64,000 bases of DNA from Anomaloglossus baeobatrachus (GCF_048569485.1 NC_134357.1:108298744-108362743); one strand, 5' to 3'; positions 40,895-52,538 are shown, numbered from the stretch's first letter. Notes: generated from the letters alone by a model not told the origin. Program-made: numbers and translations.

Positions 40895-41600
40895 ATAATG
40901 AGTTGGAGTGTGCAATGCAGGTAGAGGTGCTGCAAATGTCTTTGCACTAGTGGGACTATAGCAAAGTCCAATAGCCACGTTTAGGATGCCACTAGGTACA
41001 CTGAGTGTTTGCTAGTATGATGGCTTAGTTATAATGAGTTGGAATGTGCAATGCAGGCAGAGGTGCTGCAAATGTCTTTGCACTAGTGTGACTAGACAAA
41101 AGTCCAATAGCCACGTTTAGGATGCCACTAGGTACACTGAGTATTTGCTAGTATAATGGCTTAGTTATAATGAGTTGGAGTGTGCAATGCAGGTAGAGGT
41201 GCTGCAAATGTCTTTGCACTAGTGGGACTATAGCAAAGTCCAATAGCCACGTTTAGGATGCCACTAGGTACACTGAGTGTTTGCTAGTATAATGGCTTAG
41301 TTATAATGAGTTGGAGTGTGCAATGCAGGCAGAGGTGCTGCAAATGTCTTTGCACTAGTGTGACTAGACAAAAGTCCAATAGCCACGTTTAGGATGCCAC
41401 TAAGTACACTGAGTGTTTGCTAGTATAATGGCTTAGTTATAATGAGTTGGAGTGTGCAATGCAGGCAGAGGTGCTGCAAATGTCTTTGCACTAGTGTGAC
41501 TAGACAAAAGTACAATAGCCACGTTTAGGATGCCACTAGGTACACTGAGTGTTTGCTAGTATAATGGCTTAGTTATAATGAGTTGGAGTGTGCAGAGGAC
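40895..41600. repeat. Tandem units of about 136 bp upstream of the transposase
   Basis: ATAATGAGTTGGAGTGTGCA recurs near 40897, 41034, 41169, 41305, 41440 and 41575. Units contain TGCAAATGTCTTTGCACTAG, itself a small palindrome. Two alternating versions differ at 'gggactatagca' and 'gtgactagacaa'. Their place, directly before the coding start, suggests a promoter or binding-site array. Confidence 0.9.
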
Positions 41601-42392
41601 AGGAGGGTACAGTGCCAGGATTGTGGGGCTCTGGGTAGAGGAAAGGAAGCCTGCCTTTCTATTCCCTCCTAATGGGGAAATACAGCGACGAAATCCCTGA
41701 CCTTTTCTACACAGACGCTGTCGCTGTTTTCAGGACCTGTCACCTATGGCTCTGACCCTGCCGGTACGAGCCCTTAAAAGGACTGATGGAAAGTGCTATC
41801 CCTATGCTGTCCAGCGCTGTGTATGGAGCGCATACAGCTGTATCAGCGATAGGACTCAGGACGGAGCTGCGCCAGTGATGTCTGACACCAAGGACGCAGA
41901 AGAGATAATGGCATCCTGGAGGAAAATGTCCGGTTTTATAATGCAGGGACATGTGACATGGACATCCTATCACACATGCCGTTGCTTCTCTGGCTAAAAG
42001 TCCACTTAGCTGTGTGTGTGTCTGGGATTGGCTGACATGCTGGCCCGCCCCACAAGACGCGCGCGCTTAGGGAAGGAAGACAAGGAAAAAAAAAAAAAAA
42101 ATGGCGATCGCCATTATACAAACAGGAGTTATCTGAAGGCGCTGTTCACGCACACTATACACTGAAATGTCATAATAGTGTGAGTCACAGAGTGACTTAC
42201 ACTATTACAGCGGAAAGCCAGCTAGGAATTAGCTGTTTTTTTGCTGCTAGAACCGTTCTCGAACGTTTCTAGAACTATCGAGCTTTTGCAAAAAGCTCGA
42301 GTTCTAGTTCGATCTAGAACAGGCCCCAAAATCACTCGAGCCTAGAACTGGAGAACCTCGAACCACGAACCGCACTCAAATCTAGTTAACGC

Positions 42393-42745
42393 TAGTGAAA
42401 ATTGTCAACTAGAGTCTTTAGTAGATGTATGTAATAGATCGCTTGATTGTTATGCATATTGCCAACTGTGAATTGATTTGCCTTGTCTTGAACAATTGTA
42501 CTACTTATTGATTGCTTATTCCCTAATTTCCTGTGCTGTTAAATAAATTCTTGTTGTGAGTCACCAATAAGTTATCTTTCTTATGTCATTTTATTCCTGC
42601 CTCCTGTTTAAAGTAGTATAAAATGCAAGTCACAATTGGCGTCTAGAAAGAATATCAGTGAGGAGAAAGTGGAGGATCCAACCCACAGAATCCTAGAGCT
42701 GAAGGTACAAGCTGTGATACTCACCAAAAGGGGTTCTACTAGGTA
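42393..42745. other. Flank between two hAT insertions
   Basis: It continues the sequence interrupted at 35124. AAATAAATTCTTGTTGTGAG at 42541 and CAATTGGCGTCTAGAAAG at 42632 look like the poly(A) signal and primer-binding segment of an LTR element, but borders cannot be set. Confidence 0.35.
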
Positions 42746-44120
42746 CTAACAACTAGTGTTGAGCTACCCCCCCTAGTGTTCGAGTTCGGTTCGTCGAACG
42801 GCGGGTCAGTTCGACGAACGTTCGGCGAACGTTCGACGAACTCCTTCGAACTCCATTGAAAACAATGGCAGGCAAACAAAAACACATAAAAACACATTAT
42901 ACATGTACACATACAGTTAATAAACATTGCCATTACACTTACAGGTCCCTGCGACGCGTCCTGCACTCTGTCTCCCGCTGATTTTCCTTCCGATCATCGC
43001 TGCGCCCTCCCGGTAACCAGCACTGATGATAAGACCTTTTGTGATATCAAAATAGCATGTGACCAGTCACGTGTCTATTATCTCATTGGCTACAGACTGG
43101 TCACATGGCTAGACGTCATGCTAGGTCCTGTCAGTGCATCTCTCCGGTACGCGGTGCACGTTTGAGCATCTCTGTGTACCGGCGAGATGCTCTAGCACAT
43201 GGTCGACTCCCCGTCCATGCATGTCAGCGCTATTTACAGAGTCAGCCCAAATGCAAGGACTGGATGCCACAGCCGGTGAATAACAGAGATCACCGTTGCT
43301 ATAGTAGTAACCCGCCTGTCAGCGGTGACGTCACCGCTTACAGCCCGCAGCATCTGCTCCCTCACTGAGTGATTAGACTGCACGGGAGCAGCAGCGTCTT
43401 CCTCCCATGCAGTGCTGTCTGATGTAGCAGTGCTGCATGGGTTGAAAGAGAAAGAAGACAGAAAACCAGGATCGTGGAGGGTTGAGAGGGAGTAATAAAC
43501 ATGGAGTCTCTAAGTGTGTCTGTGTATTTATTTCTATTAAAGTATTTTTTCTCTGTGTGGTGTCTTTTTTTAACCCTTTATTGGAGATTCTTAATGGCCG
43601 GGTCAAACTTGCCTGACATTAAGAATCTCTGGCTTAATACTAGCTAGTAAAACAAAGGTAGTATTAACCAATTATTACCCAGCGTGCCACCCGGCTTCAG
43701 GGCAGCTGGAAGAGTTGGATACAGCGCCAGATGATGGCGCTTCTATGAAAGCGCCATTTTCTGGGGCGGCTGCAGACTGCAATTCGCAGCAGAGGGGCCC
43801 TGAAAGCTCAGGCCAACCTTTGCTGTGGATTCCAATCCCCAGCTGCATAGTTGTACCTGGCTGGACATAAAAATGGGGCGAAGCCCATGTCGTTTTTTTT
43901 TTTTTTGTTTTTTTTTTATTATTATTATTTTATGAAATTCATGAAATAATTAAAAAAAAGGGCTTCCCTATATTTTTAGATCCCACGCGAGTACAAATAG
44001 GCAGCTGGGGGTTGGGGACAGCCGTACCTGCCTGCTGTACCTGGCTAGCATACAAAAATATGGCAAAGCCCACATCATTGTTTTGGTGGGCAAAAAACTC
44101 CTGCATACAGTCCTGGATGG

Positions 44121-44549
44121 AAATTGGTTAAAGGATTTCACCAGCACAAAACTCCAGGCATTTTGTTCTTTAAAATAAAACTTCCTTTATTTTCTTATCA
44201 TTAAAAAGTCCATGCTATGGTGGTCAAACCCATGTCAGAGAGGACGCGTTTCGAACATCCAGTTCTTATTCAGTCTCTCTCTGTGAGACTGAATAAGAAC
44301 TGGATGTTCGAAACGCGTCCTCTCTGACATGGGCTTGACCACCATAGCATGGACTTTTTAATGATAAGAAAATAAAGGAAGTTTTATTTTAAAGAACAAA
44401 ATGCCTGGAGTTTTGTGCTGGTGAAATCCTTTAACCAATTTCAATGCACATGGACTGGCTCTCCAAACCTCTTCTCCGTACACAGCCCAGGATTACTGGC
44501 TTCCATCACACAGGTGAGCTGGGCAAAAAACCTCTTTCTACCTTCACCT
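44121..44549. mobile_element. Hairpin Penelope-type insertion with 12-bp target duplication
   Basis: The direct repeat AGTCCTGGATGG (44109-44120, 44550-44561) flanks it. Its first 155 bases (from AAATTGGTTAAAGGATTTCA) return inverted, almost without mismatch, ending CCTTTAACCAATTT at about 44440; a unique tail follows. The second arm contains CTGAATAAGAAC ... GTTCGAAACGCGTC, which resembles the hammerhead motif of Penelope-like elements with one core change. Confidence 0.6.
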
Positions 44550-44880
44550 AGTCCTGGATGGAGTATGCTGAGCCTTGTAGTTCTGTAGCTGCTGTCTGCT
44601 CTCCTGCATACACTAGGGAATGGAGCATGCTGAGCCTTGTAGTTCTGCTCCCCCTGTCTCTCCCTCCAGCATACAGTCCTGGATGGAGGATGCTGAGCCT
44701 TGTAGTTCTGCAGCTGCTGTCTGCTCTCCTGCATACACTAGTGAATGGAGCATGCTGAGCCTTGTAGTTATGCTCCCCCTGTCTCTCCCTCCAGCATACA
44801 GTCCTGGATGGAGGATGCTGAGCCTTGTAGTTCTGCAGCTGCTGTCTGCTCTCCTCCATACAGACAGACAGCAGACAGCT
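44550..44880. repeat. Tandem repeat, unit of about 127 bp
   Basis: The phrase ATGCTGAGCCTTGTAGTTCT recurs at about 63-base half-unit spacing with alternating tails (GCAGCTGCTGTCTGCTCTCC and GCTCCCCCTGTCTCTCCCTC). It sits at the turn of the fold-back of the hAT element. Confidence 0.8.
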
Positions 44881-45846
44881 GCTGCAGAACAACAAGGCTC
44901 AGCATACTCCATCCAGGACTGTATGCAGGAGTTTTCTTGCCCCCCAAAAAAATTACGTGGGCTTCGCCATGTTTTTGTATGCTAGCCAGGTACAGCAGGC
45001 AGCTATGGGCTGCCCCAACCCCCAGCTGCCTATTTGTACCCGGCTGGGAACCAAAAAGATAGGGAAGCCCTTTTTTTTAATTATTTCATGAATTTCATGA
45101 AATAATTAAAAATATAAATGACGTGAGCTTCGCCCAATTTTTGTATCCAGCCAGATACAACTAGGCAGCTAGGGATTGGAATCCTCAGCGCAGGGTGCCC
45201 AAGCTTTCTGCGAATTGCGGTCCGCAGCCGCCCCAGAAAATGGCGCTTTCATAGAAGCGCCATCTTCTGGCGCTGTATCCAACTCTTCCAGCTGCCCTGA
45301 TGACGGGTGGCTCACTGGGTAATAATGGGGTTAGGGATAGCTGTGTATTATCAACTGGTCCTAAGCCCGAAATTCATGGTGTCACGCCATTATTAGACAT
45401 GGCCACCATGAATTTCTAGTACAGATAAAAAAAAACACAACACACAGAAAAATATTTTTATTAGAAATAAAACACAACACAATTAGTTACTCCATCTTTA
45501 TTGAAATAAAGAACCCCCTTCCGCTGTAATCCTGGGTCAAGGGTCCCGCGCCGTCCAATCCGGATCCAATATCATATGATCGGTTTGCTGGAAGCGATCA
45601 GATGATGTGTCAGGTTCAAGGGCCTGAATCACATGACACAACAGCTGATTATATAAATGGCTATTATACAATCAGCTGAAGCATCAGTGCAAAAAAAAAA
45701 AAAATACACACTTCTGTGCAGACTCCTGTCCGACAGCAGCAGTTGATAGTTTAGCCGGCCGGGTGGTAAAAAGCCGGCCTCACCGCTCGACTTATAGTGT
45801 CAGTTGATTCCATCAGGTGACCACATCTGCTGATCATCGCCAGGTC

Positions 45847-46022
45847 TGAGAGAGAGAAAAGAGAGAGAAAAAGAGAGAGAGGGAGAGAGAAAAGAGAGAG
45901 AGAAGAGAGGAGAGAGAGAAGAGAAGAGAGAGAGAAGAGAGAGAAGAGAGAGAGGTGAGAGAAGAGAGAGAGGAGAGAGAGAGAGAAGAGAGAGGAGAGA
46001 GAGAGAGGAGAGCGAGGAGAGA
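45847..46022. repeat. GAGA microsatellite
   Basis: (GA)n-rich purine tract with GAGAGAAAAG variants. It is followed by GCAATGCAGCCTCATTCCGT, also found after the second purine tract, at 46943. Confidence 0.9.
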
Positions 46023-46178
46023 GCAATGCAGCCTCATTCCGTGAACTGCTCCGATTTTAGAGGTGTCCCGCGGCTCACAGCTGATGTCCAGCTCCTCCCC
46101 TCAGTGCATAATTAAATTAAATTATAATTATAAATAAATAATAATTATAATTTAAAATTAAATTAAACTCTTTACCAG

Positions 46179-46248
46179 AACAGCCAGGACTCAAACTTTT
46201 GAACTAATTGTTCTTAGGCAGTAGCTCTAACAATTGAGCCACTGCCTC
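46179..46248 (-). other. tRNA-like segment, copy 1
   Basis: On the minus strand it reads TGGCTCAATTGTTAGAGC, similar to a tRNA A box and D arm, and later AGTTTGAGTCC, a weak B box. It is a degraded copy of the segment at 46967-47035. Confidence 0.4.
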
Positions 46249-46325
46249 TAATGAAAAGCATAGGAAGATTTGGTAATCTTGACATCTGTTTTGCACTTGA
46301 GAATCCAGAAGTGGATTATTCAGCC

Positions 46326-46940
46326 ACAAAGAGGAGAGAGAGGGAAAAAGAGAGAGAGAAAAAAAGAGAAAAAGAGAGAGAGAGAAAAAGAGAGAAAAAG
46401 AGAGAGAAAAAGAGAGAGAAAAAGAGATAGAGAGAGAAAGAGAGAGAGAAAAAGAGAGAGAGGGAGAGAGGGAGAAAGAGAGAAAAAGAGAGAGAGAGAA
46501 AAAAAGAGAGAGAAAAAAAAAGAGAAAAAGAGAGAGAAAGAGAGAAAAAGCGAGAGAAAGAGAAAAAGAGAGAGAAAGAGAAAAAGAGAGAGACAAAGAG
46601 AGATAAAGAGAAAAGGAGAGAAAAATAGAGAACAAGAGAGAGAGAAAAAGAGAGAAAAAGAGAGAGGGAAAAAGAGAGAGAAAGAGAAAAAGAGAGAGAA
46701 AGAGAAAAAGAGAGATACAAAGAGAAAAGGAGAGAAAAAGAGAGAACAAGAGAGAGAGAAAGAGAGAAAAAGAGAGAGAGAGAAAAAGAGAGAGAAAAAG
46801 AGAGAGAAAGAAAAAAAGAGAGAGAAAGAGAGAGAGAGAGAAAGAGAGAGGAAGAGAGAGAAAGAGAGAAAAAGAGAAAGAGAAAAAGAGAGAAAAAGAG
46901 AGAGAAAGAAAAAAAGAGAGAAAAAAAAGAGAGAGGCGAG
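46326..46940. repeat. Purine microsatellite (GAGAGAAAAA type)
   Basis: About 600 bases of GA and poly-A variants with higher-order repeats. Open frames on both strands (KREKE and SLSF type) are artefacts. Confidence 0.92.
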
Positions 46941-46966
46941 AACAATGCAGCCTCATTCCGTGAACT

Positions 46967-47035
46967 GCGGCCGGGACTTGAACTCGTAAACTAATGCTCC
47001 TTAGGCAGTAGCGCTAACCATCGAGCCACTGCCTC
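46967..47035 (-). other. tRNA-like segment, copy 2
   Basis: On the minus strand: TGGCTCGATGGTTAGCGC (A box), CTACTGCCTAAGGAGC, and GAGTTCAAGTCCCGG (B box). The spacing suits a tRNA gene, but the acceptor stem and T stem do not pair well, so it is more likely a tRNA-derived SINE head than a working tRNA gene. Confidence 0.45.
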
Positions 47036-48087
47036 TAATGAGAAGCATAGGAAGATTTGGTAATCTTGACCTCTGCATTGAAGAGTGAAGTCTCCGGTGA
47101 CAGCGTGGCTCACTTCAGGTGCTACGTGGAGAGGACGCATAGCGCTCCTGTTCTACGGCGCTCCCTGTCATCTTCATGTAGCAGAGCTGAAAGCGTCGTG
47201 AGGATTACTTCGGACCTGTATTGTTGTTTGGGGATTAATAAAGAGGTAAATGAGGGTGTTTTTTGTCTTTTATTCTAAATAAAGGATTTTTCGTTGTGTG
47301 TCTTTATTTACTTTCACTTACAGGTTAATCATGGAAGGTATATTGGGGAGACGCCTCTCATGATTAACCCCTTTAGTACCCCGATTGCCACCGCACCAGG
47401 GCAATTCGGGATGAACTGGGTAGAGTCCCGGGACTGCCGCATCTAATGGATGCGGCAATTCCAGGCGGCTGCTGTATGATATTGTTAGGGTGGTGGGCTC
47501 CCCATAACGTGGCACTCCTCATCCTGACAATACCAGCCTCCAGCTGTGTGGCTTTATCTTGGCTGGTATCAAATTTGGGGGGACCGCAGGTTGTTTTTTT
47601 TAATGATTTATTTATTTATTTTACTGCATGATATAGACCCGCCCGCCAGCGGCTGTGATTGGTTGCAATGAAACAGCTGTCACTCATCATGGGGGCGTGT
47701 CTGACTGCAACCAATCATGTGCACCAGTGGGCGGGGAAAGCAGGGAATACCTGATTGAATAATGAAGCGGCAGCCATTTTCAAAAGAGGAAAAGCCGCCG
47801 GAGATTTATGACAGCCGTGCAGCGAGGCGCCCGTGATCGGTGAGTAGGAAAGAGAGAGGGATTGTGCTGGGGATGCAGGACACATGCAGATACGCAACAT
47901 TCACACATAGCCTTACTGTAAAAAGCCACGCTTTTGGTGATCGAATCGTTATCGAACGGTAACTCGAACTGCCGAACTTGAAGCATATCGTTCGTGTTCG
48001 TCGAACGACTCGAACATCGCCCAAAATCACTCGAATTTGAAATTGGCGAACCGTTCGACTCGAACATCGCTCAACTCTACTAACAAC

Positions 48088-48590
48088 GCAACAATTTTAA
48101 AATGTAGAAGATGAAATGTCTTTATTTTTTTGCCAAAACTACAAATGAAATGTGTTAACTTTGCCTTTATGCCTTGTAGAGATCATTTCATCTCCAACTT
48201 GCTTAACTGTTCACAAAAACAGTCATTTTGACCAGGAATACCCAAACCTTTGCATGCCACTGGACACGACATGGGAAACACAGACTTTGCTGGATAAATA
48301 AATATAAATATATAATCAAATAGCGGATGTAGCTTGCTAGCTGTGTATATATAATACGGAGGATACAGATTGATGGTTGTATATTTACACTAACAAGCAA
48401 AAGCGAACAATGTTTTGAACTTTTGACTTCCAGGCTTCATATCTCACCATCCTCTACAGCTACATGGGACTACCTACATTTTATAGACAATCACCTTGGC
48501 TATCTTATACATAGATTTGACTTTCAACTATTTAGCATATAATTAATTATGCAGATTGTTATCCTGTCACTGTATTGTTACTGTTTTGCT
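48088..48590. other. Right flank of the hAT, no recognised feature
   Basis: AT-rich sequence without exon-like frames. A (TA)-rich segment lies at 48300-48360. Confidence 0.45.
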
Positions 48591-48599
48591 CCTAAAAAT

Positions 48600-49640
48600 C
48601 TAAATTGTAATTTTTATACATTTTTTTTAGTATTCTGTAAATCCACATTTGACTTTCAACACTGTTTAAATCCTTCTGGGTATACTCTCGATCAGATTAA
48701 AGCATGTCTCAACAGAAATCTGATCCGAGGTCTCAATGTTGGTGCGTACTGGGTAACTCACTTGGATATGTATACAGCCTTTTTTTAAACTCTACCCACC
48801 AGTTCTCGATTGGTTTGACGTCTGGGGACTACGAGAGCAAATCCAGCACCTCTACTTCATTGTCATTGATCCATTTCTTCTCCAATCTCAATGTATGCTT
48901 TGGGTCATTATCCTTCTGTAACACTATGTCGTCCTTTTCATACCCCTTGTCCTCGAGTGTAACTTAGTAGCTCATCTTGTAGGATACTCACATATAGCTC
49001 AGCATTGAGTCCACCATTGACTATGGTCAATTATCCAACGCTTTTAGTTGTGAAACAATCTCATATCATCCTCCACCAAACTTTATAGTTACTTCAATAT
49101 ATCGATCCCTTACCCCCATTTTACCATGTTTTTTTAAACCCTTTTGTGCCCATCAGTGCCTAGTCAATTAACTTTCGTCTCATCATCCCAAATCAACCAT
49201 TTCCAATCTTCTACTGTCCACTTTTCATACAAAGTTATTGCAAAGTTGAGCCAACGCTTCTTATGACGTAATTGAAGTCGAGGCTCCTACACCTTTTTTT
49301 AGGCCAGTATTCCAGACTTGTATAGCATGCATCACATAGTGCTTGCATGGACATCTGCGATTTCACTATTACGAAGCACAGAACTAATAGACCTTGTGAT
49401 GAGACGTCTTGTTGACTCGGTATTTTGTATGGACATCCACCTCTTGGCTTTTGAATAGATGGATGAATGTAATTTCGTATTCTTCCAACTGTCATAATAT
49501 TCCCTTTATGCATTTTGACAATTTTCCTGGCCGAGAAACTGCTATTAATGAGCTGGATGATGCTGTTTCTCTTTTCTTGGAAAATCTTCTTCATGGCCGC
49601 TCCTCCATTCAAATATGACCTTTCGCTTGATTGAATCAAC
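48600..49640 (-). pseudogene. Heavily decayed Tc1/mariner-type transposase
   Basis: On the minus strand: KRNSIIQLINSSFSARKIVK, IQKPRGGCPYKI (HTH linker), and further down remains of the DDE domain with an 'SPDVKPIENWWVE'-like stretch near 48830 and FKKRLYTYPSEL after it. Many stops and shifts are present. No inverted repeats could be found. A very old copy. Confidence 0.55.
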
Positions 49641-49767
49641 CTGATAACACACTAAGCTATTAGGGAATGTGAGAACAGATTATAATTTGTAGTATACAGG
49701 AAGAAAAAGTTTTTCCGAACACCAGGCAAAACAGTAACAATTCAGTGACATGGCAAGAATCTGCATA

Positions 49768-50050
49768 CAGTACAGACCAAACGTTTGGACACACCTTCTC
49801 ATTCAAAGAGTTTTCTTTATTTTCATTACTCTGAAAATTGTAGATTCACATTGAAGGCATCAAAACTATGAATTAACACATGTGGAATGAAATACTTAAC
49901 AAAAAAGTGTGAAACAACTGAAAATATGTCTTATATTCTAGGTTCTTCAAAGTAGCCACCTTTTGCTTTGATTACTACTTTGCACACTCTTGGCATTCTC
50001 TTGATGAGCTTCAAGAGGTAGTCACCAGAAATGGTTTTCACTTCACAAAA
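49768..50050 (-). mobile_element. Tc1-like element, one end only
   Basis: The TIR starts CAGTACAGACCAAACGTTTG after a TA. On the minus strand the transposase C-terminus reads VKTISGDYLLKLIKRMPRVC, KVVIKAKGGYFEEPRI-stop, matching the familiar Tc1 tail. The other 80 percent of the element and the second TIR are missing; the break is near 50050, 50 bases before the solo LTR. Confidence 0.85.
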
Positions 50051-50099
50051 AGCTAGGGGGAATGCACGTTATTTTATTTTTATTTTTTCACTGCAGTTG

Positions 50100-51231
50100 T
50101 GTGGCGCCCTGGACTAGCCAGGTCATCACAGGCACAACACTCACACACCCCCCACCCCCCAGACAGTTACATTAGCCAGACACAAAATCCTTGTTGCCTT
50201 CCTCCAGGGTCTGATGTCCACACCAGGTGGGGCGGAGCCAGGCAGTTGGCCCCACCCACCAAGGAGTTCACAGGCCAGGAGGCGGGAAAGGTGTCAGTTG
50301 AGTGGAGTTGGGTAGTTGAGTTCAGGAGTGGAGGAGAAAACACTTGAGGTGTCTGGGTAGGAGCCAGGACACGGACAGCAAGGTTGGCAGACGGTGGTGG
50401 CCGTCTGCAGGAGTGGTGGATCAACGCGGAACCGTAGGACCGGGGTCAGGCGGTGGCCCGCCGGTACCGACCGGGGAGCGAAGTGAAGCTAGCACACACA
50501 GGCAGGGCCTTCGGACCCCGACCAGGCTTGGAGCCGCCGACAAAGGTCAAATCCGATAGTGACCGGAACCCCAGTGGTTTCCTAACAACCAAAGACCCGT
50601 TAGAAGGCAACCGTCCGCACCGTGAGGGTATACAGCCACCGCCACAGGCTAGAGACCCAAGGGCCAGCGCCTGCGGGCAAATGGGCTCCTCCGGCATCCA
50701 TACACCGGGGAGCGGACTACCGTTGGGAACCCATCGTAGTCAAGACAGTACACAAAGGTGCAGGGAAAGACAGCCACCATCACCTGTCCGGGGAGAGATA
50801 CTGCAGCCGGCTGCGGGACCTGTCCATTCAGCCGTTTGGTTTACCGGAGACTTTGTGACTTTCTGTCTGAGTGAGTACAACAGTGCCATCCGGCACCACA
50901 CCGCGCTGTCCCTGCAACCCTGCACCTCACCAGCCCTGCCTCCCCGTCACACCACCGGACCACCAACCCCTACCCACGGAGGGGGGAAAAACAACATCCC
51001 TGCTGCTCCCTACCATCGCTCCCGGGATCCCCGTCACCAGCAGCGGTGGTGCCCATCTTCACCACAACCCATAGGTGGCATCACGGACTAAATCCCCAAA
51101 CAAAGCACCCCCTTTTCACTCATGGGCGAGGAGCGCCGCTCGAGTCCCCGGATCCGGCCCACCGCTTGAGCCACCGAGCAGCAGCGCCGGACCCGAGCGT
51201 TAGCGAGCGCAGCGCCCCGCCACCCGCGACA
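50100..51231 (+). mobile_element. Solo LTR with GTTG target duplication
   Basis: 1132 bp, TGTGGCGCCCTGGACTAGCC to CACCCGCGACA, flanked by GTTG (50096-50099 and 51232-51235). It shares the beginning of the LTRs at 186 and 26671 and the phrase ATAGGTGGCATCACGGAC. A fossil with no internal region. Confidence 0.75.
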
Positions 51232-51639
51232 GTTGCCAATCACAGTAATGCCAGTAGTAAAGATGGCTATGCCATCACTGTGATTAGCAAGCAATCTATG
51301 CATGTTTAGTGACTGAAAATACGAATAGTGCTGAATATACATATCATGCCATCACTAATGACTCTGATGGTAGACAAGACCTGGGAGCAAGATAGGAGTG
51401 CAGGCTAGGTGATGGCATTAGAGGAGGAGAGTGTTGGTCTCAGCAATAAAAAGTGATGTGATTCCTAAAATATCCATTAAACCAAACTTTGCTTGTTCTC
51501 TGGTCAGCTCTGTAGAAGGTGATGCTGCAAATGCTGTTAGTGGAGGTGGCTAAATCGAGCCTGAAAGCACTGGTCATTGTGATGAGTTGTGTGTGCTTGT
51601 TCTTTTGCCGTAAGCCATATCGCAAATCCAAAAGCTATC
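51232..51639. other. Short non-coding flank
   Basis: It holds a small inverted repeat (AATCACAGTAATGCCA and GCCATCACTGTGATT, 51238-51286), which may be the turn of an old palindromic element. Nothing else is recognised before the LINE begins. Confidence 0.4.
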
Positions 51640-52538
51640 TGCTCTTTCTCCTCTTACTGCTGCTTCTTTCAAGCGATATCTCTCCTATTTCTGGTCCACC
51701 CCGTGCCAACTTTACCTCCTCCCCCACCTGTCATAGAAACCCTGCTAATCTTATTAACATTAGTTATACACCCTCAGCTCCCTCTTTGAATTGTGCACTC
51801 TGGTCATCCACCCAGCTCCATCACTCGCATTCCCTTCTTTCGAGGTCCATACAATCAGGCTCTTCCATCTCCTCTCGCTCAAAGTAGTGCGTGTATACCA
51901 TTCCCCAGGCTCGCCCACCCAGCTCCTTGACAATTTTTGCTGCCTGGATGCCACTCTTCATGTCATCAGAATTACCAACCCTTATCCGGGAGACTTCAAT
52001 ATCCCCATTAACAGCCCCTACTCCCCATTTGATCCCAGCTTCTATGTCTATCCATCTCTCTTGGCCTTTCACAGCTCTCAACCTCTGAGACACATGAAGA
52101 CGGTAACACAATTCATCTGATGTTTGTCCACCTTTGCTCAATCTCTCACTTTGATAACTCACCTCTTCCCTTCTCTGACTACAACATCCTCTCTTTCACA
52201 CTCACAAATCCTTGCCCACCCCAGCACACTCTCACCTATCACACATTCCGAAATCTACTGGACATTAACCCTCATACACTTACAGACTCTCTACATTCAT
52301 CACAGTCCCCAATCTATTCTTTTTCCTGTCTGGATCTGCCTGTAAATCACTATAATGACACTCTCAGATGCACACTGGACCGAGTAGCGCCCCTCACCTT
52401 CAGAACCTCCAAACACAGAGTAAAACAGCTGGGGCTAACATCCCAAACTTGATTTATACAACAATGCTCTAGGAGTGCTGAATGCCTATGGAGGAAAGCT
52501 CACACACCACAAACCTTTATCCACTATAAATTTATGTT

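Larger units (their letters stand above)
35133..42384 (-). mobile_element. Autonomous-type hAT transposon, structurally complete
   Basis: 7252 bp between perfect 8-bp direct repeats GTTAACGC (35125-35132, 42385-42392). The ends are TAGAGATGAGCG and, inverted, TAGATTTGAGTG. The subterminal regions are full of GTTCGA/TCGAAC motifs on both sides, likely transposase binding sites. It holds an uninterrupted transposase on the minus strand, a 234-bp tandem array behind its stop and a 136-bp tandem array before its start. All structural features needed by an active hAT are visible. Confidence 0.93.
42754..48079. mobile_element. Non-autonomous hAT related to the 35133-42384 element
   Basis: 5326 bp with an 8-bp duplication CTAACAAC (42746-42753, 48080-48087) and ends TAGTGTTGAGC and, inverted, TAGAGTTGAGCG. 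The left subterminal part shares TTCGACGAACGTTCG motifs and the phrase 'aacaatggcaggcaa' with the autonomous element, and the right one shares CTCGAGTGATTTTGGG-like text. The interior is a fold-back (43660-44120 against 44909-45330) holding a nested hairpin insertion, plus GAGA arrays and tRNA-like segments. No transposase. Confidence 0.88.

Noticed and set aside
40872-42120. A host gene upstream of the transposase
   Set aside because: The region is a tandem array and a GC-rich leader inside the hAT borders, with no splice-supported exon.
34751-42650. An LTR split by the hAT insertion (flanks 34751-35124 and 42385-42650)
   Set aside because: The poly(A)-like and primer-like words at 42541 and 42632 are suggestive, but the left border could not be found.
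46204-46989. Highly charged KRE-rich or SLSF-rich frames
   Set aside because: Products of a purine microsatellite.
46967-47035. A functional tRNA gene
   Set aside because: A and B boxes are acceptable, but acceptor and T stems do not pair and a degraded copy lies nearby, so a tRNA-derived repeat is more likely.
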